Source: Macrostomum hystrix
Taxonomy: Eukaryota > Platyhelminthes > Macrostomidae
Direction: 5' to 3'
NCBI GenBank assembly: GCA_950097015.1
Contig: CATNEN010000025.1
Coordinates: 4,565,001 to 4,629,000 of the forward strand
Length of the DNA: 64,000 bases
Of the stretch, positions 11,001 to 23,199 are shown in pieces. Positions within the stretch are counted from its first letter, which is position 1. Each line of letters opens with the position of its first letter. Made by a program: the position numbers and the translations under genes. The notes beneath the pieces were generated by a model. It was not told the DNA's origin. It was given only the letters and a program-made list of their open reading frames with translations, and searched no databases.

Positions 11001-14000
11001 TTCAGGGTCTAAGTCTGCTGGGGCTGGAGCTTCAGGGTCTAACTCTGCTGGGGCTGGAGCTTCAGGGTCTAACTCTGCTGGGGCTGGAGCTTCAGGGTCT
11101 AGCTCTGCTGGGGCTGGAGCTTCAGGGTCTAACTCTGCGGGGGCTGGAGCTTTAGGGTCTCTCTGCTGGGGCTGGAGCTTCAGGGTCTAACTCTGCTGGG
11201 GCTGGAGCTTCAGGGTCTAACTCTGCTGGGGCTGGAGCTTCAGGGTCTAAGTCTGCTGGGGCTGGAGCTTCAGGGTCGAATTCTGCTGGGGCTGGAGCTT
11301 CAGGGTCGAATTCTGCTGGGGCTGGAACATAGGAATCGAATTATTTCAGGTTTAAATCTTCAGGGTTTGATGTTCGGGGAAGTGAGGATAATTCTTGAAG
11401 ATTCGTAATGTACTCGTAGTTCAGATAGCAGATTTACTGCTCAGATGATTTTAAGGCAACGATACAATGCTCAGATCTGAAACCTTTGCATCGCAAGATC
11501 GAAGCTACTAATCAATTTAACGTTTGAAATATAATATTAAGAATCAGAAGGCTAGCAGAGAAGACACAATGCCTCAAATTAGACTTGACGTCAATATGAA
11601 ACTCATTGCACGGACTAAATGCCTCTTATCACTATTGGCCATTGGCTATTCACTATTGGCTATCTTGGCTGATATGACATTATCTATATCGACTTTTATT
11701 ACACCGCCTTTTTGTTTGTTTGTTCTAACAGGGAGAAGAGAGGAATACGAATAGTTTGAGGGGCATTAATATACTAATGGTACCGGTTCGAAAAAGATAA
11801 AAGACTATCAATAAAATAGCATATAATAGCAGCACTGCTTTAAAAAGACAAAAATATAACTGGAATGTGGTAAATTTTGTTACTAAACAAAGTGTGAATA
11901 TTCGGGTTCTGTGTGAATATTCGGGTTCAGTGTGAATATTCGGGTTCTGTGTGAATATTCGGGTTCTGTGTGAATCTTCTGGTTCTGTGTGAATATTCGG
12001 GTTCTGTGTGAATATTCGGGTTCTGTGTGAATATTCGGGTTCTGTGTGAGTATTCGGGTTCTGTGTGAATATTCGGGTTCTGTGTGAATATTCGGGTTCT
12101 GTGTGAATTGTCTGGTTCTGTGTGAATTGTCTGGTTCTGTGTGAATTGTCTGGTTCTGTGTGAATATTCTGGTTCTGTGTGAACTTTCAGGTTCTGTGTG
12201 AAGATTCGGGTTCTGTGTGAATATTCTGGTACTGTGTGAAGATTCGGGTTCTGTGTGAGTATTCGGGTTCTGTGTGAGTATTCGGGTTCTGTGTGAGTAT
12301 TCGGGTACTGTGTGAGTATTCGGGTTCTGTGTGAGTATTCGGGTTCTGTGTGAGTATTCGGGTTCTGTGTGAATTGTCAGGCTCTATGTGAATATTCGGG
12401 TTCTGTGTGAATATTCGGGTTCTGTGTGAATATTCGGGTTCTGTGTGAATCTTCTGGTTCTGTGTGAATATTCGGGTTCTGTGTGAATTGTCTGGTTCTG
12501 TGTGAATAGTCTGGTTCTGTGTGAACTTTCAGGTTCTGTGTGAAGATTCGGGTTCTGTGTGAATATTCTGGTACTGTGTGAAGATTCGGGTTCTGTGTGA
12601 GTATTCGGGTTCTGTGTGAGTATTCGGGTTCTGTGTGAGTATTCGGGTACTGTGTGAGTATTCGGGTTCTGTGTGAGTATTCGGGTTCTGTGTGAGTATT
12701 CGGGTTCTGTGTGAATTGTCAGGCTCTATGTGAATATTCGGGTTCTGTGTGAATATTCGGGTTCTGTGTGAATATTCGGGTTCTGTGTGAATCTTCTGGT
12801 TCTGTGTGAATATTCGGGTTCTGTGTGAATATTCGGGTTCTGTGTGAGTATTCGGGTTCTGTGTGAATTGTCAGGCTCTATGTGAGTATTCGGGTTCTGT
12901 GTGAATATTCGGGTTCTGTGTGAGTATTCGGGTTCTGTGTGAATTGTCAGGCTCTATGTGAATATTCGGGTTCTGTGTGAATATTCGGGTTCTGTGTGAA
13001 TATTCTGGTACTGTGTGAAGATTCGGGTTCTGTGTGAATATTCTGGTACTGTGTGAAGATTCGGGTTCTGTGTGAGTATTCGGGTTCTGTGTGAGTATTC
13101 GGGTTCTGTGTGAATATTCGGGTTCTGTGTGAGTATTCGGGTTCTGTGTGAGTGTTCGGGTTCTGTGTGAGTATTCGGGTTCTGTGTGAATATTCGGGTT
13201 CTGTGTGAGTATTTGGGTTCTGTGTGAGTATTCGGGTTCTGTGTGAATATTCGGGTTCTGTGTGAGTGTTCGGGTTCTGTGTGAGTATTCGGGTTCTGTG
13301 TGAGTATTTGGGTTCTGTGTGAGTATTCGGGTTCTGTGTGAATATTCGGGTTCTGTGTGAGTGTTCGGGTTCTGTGTGAAGATTCAGGTTGTTTTAGATG
13401 ATTTTGGGTGCTGTTTGAAGATACGCCAACTCACTTGTGATGCATATGCCGCAGTCCCTCCAGAATCTGCTGCATCCAGGACTGGAAGACGCTGAATTCA
13501 ACCACAGCCTCTCTAGTCTGCTCATTGTAGAATGTCTTCATCTTCTCTTTCAGGGTGCCCTCGCTCATGAACTCGGTCACAATGACCGTGGCTTTGACCT
13601 TTTCGCCTTTCTCGCCATTCTCGTCTAGCTCAAAGTAGCAGTCGAGCAAGTCGTAGTAGCGAACAATGTTCGGGTGTTCGCACTTGATCATCATCTCGAC
13701 CTGGGCAATAAGACAGAGAGCTTATGATTTGAGTCCTGATCAATAGATATTTCAAGTAAGATTGGCATTCTAAAGAATTTGGGGAGCTTCGCAAATGGAG
13801 CTTGAAACTTCCCAAGGACAAAAAGAAAAAATAAATTACTTGAATTTGTTTTAGTTTAATTTTTACTTTTGCTCGAAATGGGACCTATAATACTTTTAAT
13901 TCCAAATTATTTAGGCATCGCTAAAACATTCAACATTTGAGTCCTGCTCAAACGAGCGTTGGGATCTCGGTTAAACTTTGTCTTGGTGGAATTTCAGTCT

Positions 14001-17000
14001 AGAAAGATTTGAGTCCAGTCCTTAAAACCTCACCTCAGGGGTCGCGTTAACGCGTTTACCCCTCGCACCAAGGTCCCTGAGCTCGATTCCGCGGTGAGAC
14101 CACATTCATTTGGGGCGCAGCCGCGGAGAGAAGGCTTGGGGGCTTGTCGCGCAATTTACGCCCCTGAGGGCCAACCTCCAAGGCACAGTGATAGTGTACT
14201 CTGTCTGACGATGAGAAAGTCAGGGCAGATGTACACACCTGCGTGAGCGTATGCCTGAGTACAGTGTGCGTGTGTGCTCAGGAGGCCTCCTCGCTGGCTG
14301 CGGGTCTAGTATCACCAAATGATGTGATCATCACGCCAGTGCCTGCAGCGCTCCTGCAACTATTATTATTAATGCCTCACCTCCTTGCGGACCTGCTCCC
14401 TCTCGGCTGGCTTGTCCTTTCCAACTTGGAATTTCAGCTCGCACCAGGCGATGGGCCGGCCCTGCTCGCGGTCGTAGCCGCGGTAGACAATCTTGTAGGC
14501 ACCTTCGCCGCACTTCAAATTGTGCTTGATCCAACGGCCGCAAGGGCTGACGGCGATGCCGCGCTGCTTCAGCTGCAGCTCCATCTGGTGCCGGCGCCAC
14601 ATCTGGGCGTCCCGCCGGCGCTGCCGCTCCTTCTGCTTCTCCTCGCGCGACCTGGCCGCAGACGGCTGCGGCTGAGCTGTTGACGACGTGGTCGACGATT
14701 GTCGCGACACTTTACCGTGCGGCGAAGGAGGCTGCGGCTGCAAATGCGCCGCGGCTGCTGACGCCGACGTTGCCGACGACGCTGGCGTCGCAGGGGCAGC
14801 CGAAGTCGACGTCGACGCTTCATCGGCAGACGAAGATGACAAAGCGCCGCCGATTAAGGAGCCGACAGAGAGCGACGTCGCCGATACAGCCGGCGAGGAC
14901 GGCGACGGCGAGGTCGACGCAGAGGCGAATGTAGGAATAGTAGCCATGGGAGCTTCCAGCGATGACGACCCGGCTGCCAGGTGGACGTCGCCATTGACAA
15001 CAGCGGCTAGAGCGGTGGCCGGAGTGGCGGCCGGTGATGCAGCGGGAGCCGGAGGGACATCATCGCTGCCGTCAGGGTTGATAGCGGCCGAGTCGGAGTC
15101 GGCAGCCAAGACAACGCCAGGCGCCCTGACGGCTGGGCACGCTGGCGAAGTCAGAATCTTCGTCGTTGAATCATTTATCTTGGACGAAGAAGCGGCGATG
15201 GCATTGTCAGCGGCGGCGGCTGCGTCAGCGGAAGTTGACGCTGACGAACCGTCGATGGCGGCCGCTCCGCTGCCCATTCGATGCGCTGCCTCCGGCTCCG
15301 TCAGCGACAGTCTTCGAATTCTTGATTTAAACAAAAAATGTTACTTTTTAGTTTAACTTTAACCTAATTGAGTTAGAATGAGTATTACAGTATAAAACTA
15401 TGACTATCGATGAAGGCAGAATATATAATTGAAATATAGAAGCTTGATCTCCGTGATTCGCCTCATTAAGACAACTCAAATTCTAATGGACTATGTAATA
15501 GGTAGAATGTAAAATGTACTTTTCTCTTATTTTATACATATTAGATACAGATATAAGGCTGATCAATCTCAGTGTCACGTGGGCAGAGGTACCAGGCGGA
15601 GCGGTGGGTCACTGTCACACCACTTGCACAGATCTACTCTGGTGGAGTGGGGTTGCAAGTGACTTGTTTTATAGATAAAAACCTATAGTGCGTACTTCAG
15701 ACTTGGTTCGGTGACTTGTAACGCTTTTGGCGCCAGTTTAAACTTCAGTTTACGTAACCCTGGCAACACTGAGCATTATTTTCGTAATAATATAATTAGC
15801 AGGTTTTTTGCAAAACGGTAAGAAGGTTAAAAAAAATTTAGACTTGCGCGATTGAAAAAAAATTCATACACGCAGACCAAGCTAAGAAGTCAAATTTCAT
15901 TCTAAGAACTTTTAGCATTTTAACTGCTATCTAACCAGCTAAATGTGCTCTTAATTTATAAGCAGAAGAGGAGTTGCAACAAGAGCAGAAGAGTTGCAAC
16001 AAGAGCAGAAGATTTGCAACAAGAGCAGAAGAGTTGCAACAAGAGCAGAAGAGTTGCAACAAGAGCAGAAGATTTGCAATAAGAGCAGAAGAGTTGCAAC
16101 AAGAGCAGAAGATTTGCAACAAGAGCAGAAGATGAGTTGCAACAAGAGCAGAAGAGTTGCAACAAGAGCAGAAGAGTTGCAACAAGAGCAGAAGAGGAGT
16201 TGCAACAAGAGCAGAAGAGTTGCAACAAGAGCAGAAGATTTGCAACAAGAGCAGAAGAGTTGCAACAAGAGCAGAAGATTTGCAACAAGAGCAGAAGAGG
16301 AGTTGCAACAAGAGCAGAAGATGAGTTGCAACAAGAGCAGAAGAGTTGCAACAAGAGCAGAAGAGTTGCAACAAGAGCAGAAGAGGAGTTGCAACAAGAG
16401 CAGAAGAGTTGCAACAAGAGCAGAAGATTTGCAACAAGAGCAGAAGAGTTGCAACAAGAGCAGAAGATTTGCAACAAGAGCAGAAGAGGAGTTGCAACAA
16501 GAGCAGAAGAGTTGCAACAAGAGCAGAAGAGGAGTTGCAACAAGAGCAGAAGAGTTGCAACAAGAGCAGAAGAGTTGCAACAAGAGCAGAAGATTTGCAA
16601 CAAGAGCAGAAGATTTGCAACAAGAGCAGAAGATTTGCAACAAGAGCAGAAGAGTTGCAACAAGAGCAGAAGATTTGCAACAAGAGCAGAAGAGGAGTTG
16701 CAACAAGAGCAGAAGAGTTGCAACAAGAGCAGAAGAGTTGCAACAAGAGCAGAAGAGTTGCAACAAGAGCAGAAGAGTTGCAACAAGAGCAGAAGAGTTG
16801 CAACAAGAGCAGAAGAGTTGCAACAAGAGCAGAAGAGTTGCAACAAGAGCAGAAGAGTTGCAACAAGAGCAGAAGAGTTGCAACAAGAGCAGAAGAGTTG
16901 CAACAAGAGCAGAAGAGTTGCAACAAGAGCAGAAAGAATCTAATAAAAAAGGCAACTTTGAATTCGTCAAAAAGCAAATATAGCAGAATCCTGTTGATAA

Positions 17001-17506
17001 TTAGATAAAAGCCAGGCTCACTCCACGAGTCCGGAGGTGGAGTAGCCGCCGTTGGCTCCGTTCATAGTGGCAGCCAGCGTCAGCGCGGAGTCGTCCAGCA
17101 CCGTCTCCCGGATGGTGACCCGCTTGCGCAGCATCCGCACACCGCCGGCCAGGCTGGAGCGCAGGGCACTTTTACCCGGCAGTCTAGAGGCTTGCGGCAG
17201 CGGCGGCGGCGGCGCCGGCGGCGCTGGCGGCGGTGGCAACGGCGGCAGCTTGGCGGCGACTAATCCAGTCGTTGGCGTTAAAGCCGGCGTGTTGCACGGC
17301 GGCTCTGTAGCGGACGAATAAGAATGGCACCAGCCGTTGCCGTCAAAGCTGAGGCTGTCAGTGGTGGACGTCATTAGAAGCGTGGCCGTCGTTGGCAGAG
17401 TCAGGGACGCCGCCTCTTGCGGTTGCTCCTGCCGCTGCTGCGACGGCGGCAACGATGCGGACAGGCCCAGCGGTCTCGTTGGTTGTCCAGCAGCGCCGTG
17501 CGCCAT
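6367..17506 (-). CDS. WNK-type serine/threonine kinase, seven exons, about 1261 aa
   Basis: Exons by GT/AG and phase: 17506-17022, 15320-14381, 13700-13435, 10714-10385, 9584-8969, 8263-7711, 6962-6367. WNK kinases sense chloride and osmotic state and phosphorylate SPAK/OSR1 kinases that control cation-chloride cotransport. The diagnostic WNK arrangement is visible: the beta-3 lysine is Cys (AWCEL, about residue 455) while a lysine sits in the glycine loop (GEGAYK, about 438). HRDLKPEN (571-578), DFG (597-599), APEM and an ECQN motif follow. Exon 5 holds an OSR1_C-like PF2 domain (about 797-871) after a polyQ run; exon 6 has 15 glycines and a second Q-rich run. The N-terminal 420 residues and the C-terminus are low complexity. 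Oddities are DFG instead of the usual WNK DLG, HRDLKPEN instead of HRDLKCDN, and no clear RFxV motif. The start ATG lies 13 bases after an AG acceptor. Family call is firm; the C-terminal exon is less certain. Confidence 0.88.
6966..7672. repeat. Minisatellite, 24-bp unit, WNK intron 6
   Basis: About 29 units of the form GACTGAGAATGGTCATGGAT plus four bases (AGCG or AACT). It fills the intron from about 40 bases after the donor to about 15 bases before the acceptor, so the acceptor TTTTTCAG practically abuts the first unit. Confidence 0.97.
8280..8935. repeat. Minisatellite, 20-bp unit with 81-bp higher-order repeat, WNK intron 5
   Basis: Basic unit AATGTAGCTATGAACAAAGG with variants (TTGCTATGGACAAG). 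From about 8432 to 8830 four variants form an 81-bp super-unit repeated about five times. The last units toward 8935 are degenerate. Confidence 0.95.
9612..10377. repeat. Minisatellite, 23-bp unit, WNK intron 4
   Basis: About 33 units of ATTGAGTAGGCTTCTAACTA plus GAT, with CTT/TTT variants. On the gene strand it begins within about 10 bases of the splice donor and ends about 30 bases from the acceptor. Confidence 0.97.
10793..11335. repeat. Minisatellite, 30-bp unit, WNK intron 3 (acceptor side)
   Basis: About 18 units containing CTGGGGCTGGAGCTTCAGGG. It shares the intron with an unrelated 19-bp array. Confidence 0.96.
11336..11886. other. Non-coding interval inside WNK intron 3
   Basis: AT-rich sequence between two arrays. 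An 76-codon ORF on the plus strand (11524-11754) has no recognisable motif; I see nothing functional. Confidence 0.5.
11887..13388. repeat. Minisatellite, 19-bp unit, WNK intron 3 (donor side)
   Basis: About 78 units of TGTGTGAATATTCGGGTTC with many variants (AGTATTC, ATTGTCTGG, ACTTTCAGG). Runs of variants recur in the same order, for example near 12180-12440 and 12530-12790, showing block duplication. It ends about 45 bases from the exon 3 donor. Confidence 0.97.
14037..14374 (+). mobile_element. tRNA-derived SINE (family A), WNK intron 2
   Basis: The head keeps GTTAACGCGTTT and a B-box-like GAGCTCGATTCC but has lost part of the A box; the body (GGGGCGCAGCCGCGGAGAGA) matches copies at 29840, 38125, 48690 and 60001; the tail is a short ATT run. 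It is flanked by a 9-bp direct repeat CCTCACCTC (14028-14036 and 14375-14383), taken as the target site duplication. The right copy of that repeat overlaps the exon 2 splice donor of the kinase gene. Confidence 0.85.
15958..16934. repeat. Minisatellite, 20-bp unit, WNK intron 1
   Basis: About 48 units of AGAGTTGCAACAAGAGCAGA, with some units lengthened by GAG or changed to ATTTGC. Variable unit length lets long ORFs open in all frames on both strands; these are artefacts. The rest of this intron (15321-15957) is AT-rich without features. Confidence 0.97.
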
Positions 17507-17519
17507 TCTTACGTGAAGA

Positions 17520-19600
17520 CTGCAACTTTATTAATAGTTTTTTTAATCATTTATTTTTTACAGCAGCCTACTCTTAGTAGGCTAAAAAGTAATTAATAAC
17601 CGAATTTTCTACGTCATATTATTAAGAATGATATAGTCTCCTGAAATTAATTACCACCCACTATAATAATGAACACTAATAATCTAATTAGGCGTGAAGA
17701 CATGAAATTTGAGATTAGTTATTTTGCAGACTAATAAATCTTGGATCAAGCGCAGACTAATTGAGTACTTCAATTTATACTTTGTCTAGGCTTGCCTAAT
17801 TAATCATAGGCTTAGGAGCTCATATCCAGATCTTTATCAAAGTCTCTCTTCATCATCAGCAGATATGCTTTAGATCAATTTTCACCTAGCTTTAAGCTTC
17901 GGCACGAGATTAACGTTTACTCTTCGACTAAAGAATTTGTACTGTGGGATCGAATGATCGAATTTTTAAATCGAATGAAAATTCCATTCACGTTTCTCAT
18001 TACTTTTATTACTGAAGCAGGAATAACTGTGTGGCCCGGCTTTATGGTTAAACTGTGCGTTTCTTCTAAATTAATTAAATTTGGCGCCAATTTAAAACAC
18101 GAAATATTTTTAAATTACAAATGGATTTTCGAGTCTCGGATTCTGAGAAAATCTAGTAAATTAAACTGTTGTTTCTCACTTTGTGTGCCTTCAGTCCGCG
18201 CACAGTTCTGCTGGGAATGCTTAGCTAAACGAAACGAAATATAAGTGCATATCACAATGAGCAGGTCGACTCAAGGCAAGCTAAATGAGTACCGTCACAC
18301 GGACAGGGTCCTTGAAGAACACTTCTTGCCCCCATATCTTTTACCAAGCGTTCGAATAGCACCTGCCTGAAGAGCGAGTAAAATTTCAAAGAGACACTAT
18401 AGCGAACAATAGTGAGCCTTCTTACTTTGAATTGGACGATAATCCAACCACTGAAGTTAGTAGATTTTCTCCAGGCAGATTAATGTATGTAAAAAACTTT
18501 TGTTGCTAGGAAATGGATTTAGTCGACCACTGGCCCAGTGTAAGTCTATTTAAACTTGATGGATGGGAAATGTCGACTAGAAGTCTTACTAAAAGCTTAC
18601 ATAACGGGCAAATTAATTTAATAATGCAGAATCTAATGACCTTCAAGCGTCAACGTGCTCGCAGCCATCTGTTTTCGCTCCAGTGGAGGCCGAAAAAAAT
18701 TGCACCGATGATGACATTTGTTTAAAACAGAAATCCACTTTTGCAAACAAAAGTAAGCTAAACACAATACTGGATTGAACACTCAATACACTCGCTGTGT
18801 GCACTTTTGCACTCGCTATTGAAAAAGTTTGCTGTCATTTTATTAAATTCAGAATAGGAAGCAAAAAGGACAGAATGAAAAGTGCGCGAAAGAAACTTTT
18901 AAAGGTCACTTCCTCGATTTTGGAAAGCGCTGATGTCAGGAAAAGACATGAAGATACAAGAGAGCGAGAGAAAAAGTGTGTCAAAATATAGTTTCCTTGC
19001 AAAAGCATGTCTGCGGTGTTCAAATGTGTCCATAATATCAACTGCTATTGAAGCATGCGCGAAAGAAACCCGATCTGTGACATGCCAGAAACCAGAGAAG
19101 TAATAGCCTATAGCACACTGGCGATCAAAGAGATATTGTGCCGCTAATATATTAATAAATATTTGCATGTATTTTATGCAGGGTGGCGAGTGCGGTGTTA
19201 ATGATTCTACAAAAATACAAAGTACTCATTTATGTTTATATAGACTGCGCTTTAAACTATTTTTCTCGCCCTCAAAGACCAGGAGTTAGAAGAGACGCTG
19301 AATATATTATTTTGTTGGCCAATATTATAGGCACAAAATAGACACGCTTTGCTAGGCATGGAGTATAGACACTAGAACTAGTACGAGCGTATCTATGGGC
19401 GCGAGCAAACAATCGTTGTCAAGAGTTGCAGAGGCTGCTTCTTCCATTGGCTACAATTAAACGATCATAGCCATAAACAAAAACGAAACACACACCTAGA
19501 GAATAATCGTTTAACAAGAGTACATAGTCAATGGTGGAAGGCAAAGCCAGAACCCTTTGTCTTGCATAAAAACCATAAACAATTGATGGTTAAAGATCTG
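17520..19600. other. Intergenic, upstream of the WNK-type gene
   Basis: AT-rich DNA without recognisable coding sequence. An AG acceptor (17521-17520, minus strand) lies 13 bases upstream of the kinase ATG, so the promoter or outron is somewhere to the right. Several short ORFs (for example 17954-18244) show no motif. Confidence 0.5.
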
Positions 19601-19622
19601 GACAATGCTTTTCAGCTTAAGT

Positions 19623-19755
19623 AAAAGATAATCCCTCATAGCTTATGAGGGATGAGGGATTTATACAAATACAACCCGTAAAAAGCTATGCATCATCTCA
19701 CTTAAATTCCGTCATTCTCCGGGATTAAACCTAATAAATCCCGGAGAATGTGACA
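19623..19755. repeat. Two short inverted repeats
   Basis: One hairpin, ATCCCTCAT/ATGAGGGAT with a 5-base loop, lies at about 19631-19653. A second, about 19710-19753, pairs GTCATTCTCCGGGATT with its near-complement AATCCCGGAGAATGTGAC around a short AT loop. They may be the remains of a miniature element. Confidence 0.6.
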
Positions 19756-19996
19756 TTTGTCTATGGCCCCTGTCATGCCTCAGGCGGTTAGTCGCCTTGC
19801 GGGGTGTGGAGGGCAGAGCCGGCCCACATATTCCACTTTGTCAAACTTCGAAGTATGCAAGTTGTGGAAATAATTTTTGTCTATGGCTGCAACATAGATT
19901 TCAATCTATGTAATAGATACAAAACGAAAAGCAGATTTTACGGACGGTTCCACAGATTCAGTTCTAAAGATTATAATTCTTCAACTTCGCTTGCAG

Positions 19997-20271
19997 GATG
20001 GATAATTCACCCGCTTATATACTCAACACGCTTGTCGACCATTCAGTAGATTTTGTTGGAGACTACGATCCCAACGTTCTACGACCTGAGGATTTGGATG
20101 CGCTACTGTATTGGATAGTAGAGCTGATATGCGGAATCCGTACGCCCTCGCCGAGCTACGAAAGGGAAACGAAGTCTACATGCATCGATCGTCATCTGAT
20201 GACGCCGTTTGCCAAGCTCTATTAGACATAGCAGCTGTGAAGGCCTTAAACGATCATTATTTTCCTTATGA
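19997..20271 (+). pseudogene. Decayed or frameshifted small ORF, function unknown
   Basis: A start codon at 19998 follows directly on a good acceptor (TTCGCTTGCAG). The first frame is protein-like for about 46 codons, up to CTGATATGCGG near 20130. From there a different frame is the protein-like one and runs about 46 more codons to TAA at 20269-20271, followed by an overlapping AATAAA-like signal. The change of frame coincides with an ATAT tract, so a 2-base insertion in a formerly single reading frame of about 95 codons would explain it. I do not recognise the family. It could instead be a chance pair of ORFs. Confidence 0.35.
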
Positions 20272-23191
20272 ATAAATGCTTCCGTAAATTTTGCATTGGC
20301 ACATTTTTAATTGCTTAACTCGTATTCGTTGAATTGTCAAACTTGTCAAAATCTAGTTGACATTTCTTTAGGCATTGCAATCCCTGATTACCATGACTAT
20401 GGATTTCCGGGATTTAAATATTTTCACATTTTCTGTGAAGATTGAAATTCCTGGGTACCCACATGCATAGTTTCTCACGCGCAGCAACAAAAGGGAAGGT
20501 ATTAATATTGTTCGCAAAGTTTTCCAGCTTCATTTGGCAACTTCCGGCAAATATCACAGGCGTCACCGTCGCAGCCTTACTTGGAGATTGACAATGTTTA
20601 GGTTATAAAACGGACAATTTGATGAAGACAGAAATTCATAAAAATGCTTATCTAAGAGTGTCGCATTTTAGAGCGAACTTTCAGAAATCTTTAGTTTCAA
20701 GCAAATTATCCGCGCCAAGTGGAACAGATTCTACTGCGCATTCACTCTTAGAAAAATAGCCGCGAAAGGAAATGATTCTTTATCGTTTCGTTCAAATGCA
20801 TGTCTAGATTAGACAAAGAAAACTGTCGCGGAATTTGTGTTGACCTTCGGGTAGACCCCTACCCCTGTGTTCTCTAAGCCTTGTCAATGTATCGATTATT
20901 TTCCTTCCCCCAGTGAGCCGTCTTAAGTCTAGCCTCTCGTTTCTCTTACCCGTTTGGTTATGGTCGGCTTTCCAATGTACGCTGTACCCCATCTCTGTCT
21001 ACCCCCCTCAGCCTGATTATGTTCACGCACCCGTTATCAGCACAAAATATTTTATGAGTTAAGAGCTTTGGCTTGCGCACATTGATCTGTTAATAATTAT
21101 CTCAATCACTTGTACTTTTACAAGGCGCAGACGTCCTAGTTAATGGGGCAACAATAACCGAAAAATAACTACTTTTAACCTAGGCCAGACGCCGTGCACT
21201 TTTGCTTCGCTAAGCCTGCATTGTTAACACGCAAGGTTTCTGTCTGTAACTGTCCTTCAGCTTATTCAGTCAGTCTTTATTTAGTCGAACGGGAAGGGAT
21301 GCGCATTGCTATTGTCGATAATAATCCTGCTTTCACTTTCCTAGGCTTTGGGCCCGGTAGAGGAGTCACGTAGGCAAAAAATCTAACAAAACGATTTGTT
21401 GCGTCAGTCAAACAAAGCTAAGAATCGCACCTATAGCTATGCAATTCGCGACAGAGCTGTGAAACACTGCAGCTCTGCGAGGTAAGTGAAGGACAGAGCG
21501 GCAACGCATGGGCATGGAAGCTAGAGGAAGAAAAGTAAGGGAAGGCACATGGGCGAGGGTGGCGCGCAGTCACAGACTGTTGCCAAAAACTGCTTCGACA
21601 GCGACAACAGGAGCTAGCTCGTATAAGTACGCAGCTGAAGTCGAAATGCGAGGCAATTTTTGTAACGCTATAAACGCTAAATCAATAATCAATACTCGTA
21701 TTGGGAATCGGGTTACGGTGAGCATAGGCGACATTCTTATCCCTTTACTTTCCCCAACCCTCGCATAAGAATTAGCCGTAGAAGTTGTTAGTTGAGCCAA
21801 TGAAAGCGCAAATGAGAAGACAATGGCGCAACCAAAAGTTGAGTAGCAAATTGTTTTCAACTTGAATCACTCTTTACTGCCGTTCTATAATCCCTCGGAA
21901 TTTGCAATGGGACAGTGGGACAGTTTCTTTACAGGACACACTTAACAGAATAGGAAAAGTACAACCGCATAATACATGCACTGCTATTTAAGTAGGAACC
22001 ACGTGACAAGCCTTAAGTAAGTCAAGCCTGTGTAGGCAGGTATTTCGGATGTACTTAAGTAGCAGAGTGAGTAGTTTTTTTCTATAATTTCGATTCAATA
22101 TTACAATATGTATAAACTGCAACACAAGCAAGATCCAGATTATAGCGTATTCTTGTGCTCAAAATCTGAGGGATAATTTGCCAGCCTGGGAGATAATTTT
22201 CTAACCGAGGGGATAATTTTCTAACCGAGGGGATAATTTTCCAAATAGGGGTGGGTGGGGTACTTTGCAAACTGATTTTGGTTAAATAACTATTTAGTGT
22301 AAAACTTAACCGTAAATATATCAAGTTTAGGAAAAAATAAGATAAGTTAGAGATTTTGAGAGCATTAAGAAGTAACGGACTCAACTCTTGAACTCCATAC
22401 TCTACTCTGCCAGTGAGAAATCAGCCATTGCGTGGGCTGAAGAAGCACTGTGCTTAGAGAGTTAGTGAACTTCTCAAGAAATATTTCTCCTAGTTTAGCC
22501 AGCTAGTTCTGTAGTGAAAGGCGATAGTAGTTCTTAGAGCACCTGTTGAATTATGGCTGTGAAGGACTGCGTGAGTGTCACCGAGTGCCTTATTTCATTT
22601 TGAAGCACAAAACGAAAAGCGAGATGGCTTGACTTCAATTTAAGACTGCATGCTGCTTGTAGTTTAGTTGTAAGCCCTCTTGGCTAAACTAAGGAGTATT
22701 ATAACTTTATAGACAGAGAGCAGAAAGCTGTAGTTCAGTAGCTCTAGTGTCGAGATGTGTCGAGAATTAGCAATGTGCCTTAAATTTTGCTACCACGGGT
22801 CATATTGCGTGCTCCTATGTAGAGAGTTAAAGTTGAATTTTTACAAACCAACTGCACTGTGTGAGAGCGGTGAGTAAAGCTAGAAATAGTCTAGTTGTAG
22901 GTTATTGCGACCAATAAAGAAATAACTACCTAATGCAGGTTGTTCTACACATCCATACCAGTTTTCTTGGCATCAAGCTAAAAATGTCTAGATTTTTAAC
23001 TAGGTCTACGGAGCTAATGCTAACCCAGCTATATATATTTTGTTAGCTAGTTTCAAATGTTAAGACACGAGGGGGTTCAACATCAAGTAATAAAGTACTA
23101 GGTTTATAATTCACAATTATCAGAATTAAATGACATCTTGGGCATAGGTGAAGAGTCAGATGCTAGATTGTGACATAGTCATCTAAACAAT
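20272..23191. other. Intergenic, nothing recognised
   Basis: About 2.9 kb of AT-rich DNA with short ORFs only. A minus-strand ORF at 20804-20992 and a plus-strand one at 21508-21768 have no motif. A triplicated GGGATAATTTTC stretch occurs at about 22169-22235. Confidence 0.5.
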
Positions 23192-23199
23192 GTGTTGTA

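Noticed and set aside
15931-17008. Six overlapping ORFs of 220-348 codons in the 20-bp array
   Set aside because: Intronic array with variable unit length; frames are open on both strands without any non-repeat coding sequence.
20804-20992. 62-codon minus-strand ORF as a gene
   Set aside because: Arg-rich but without a recognisable family or signals; not enough support.
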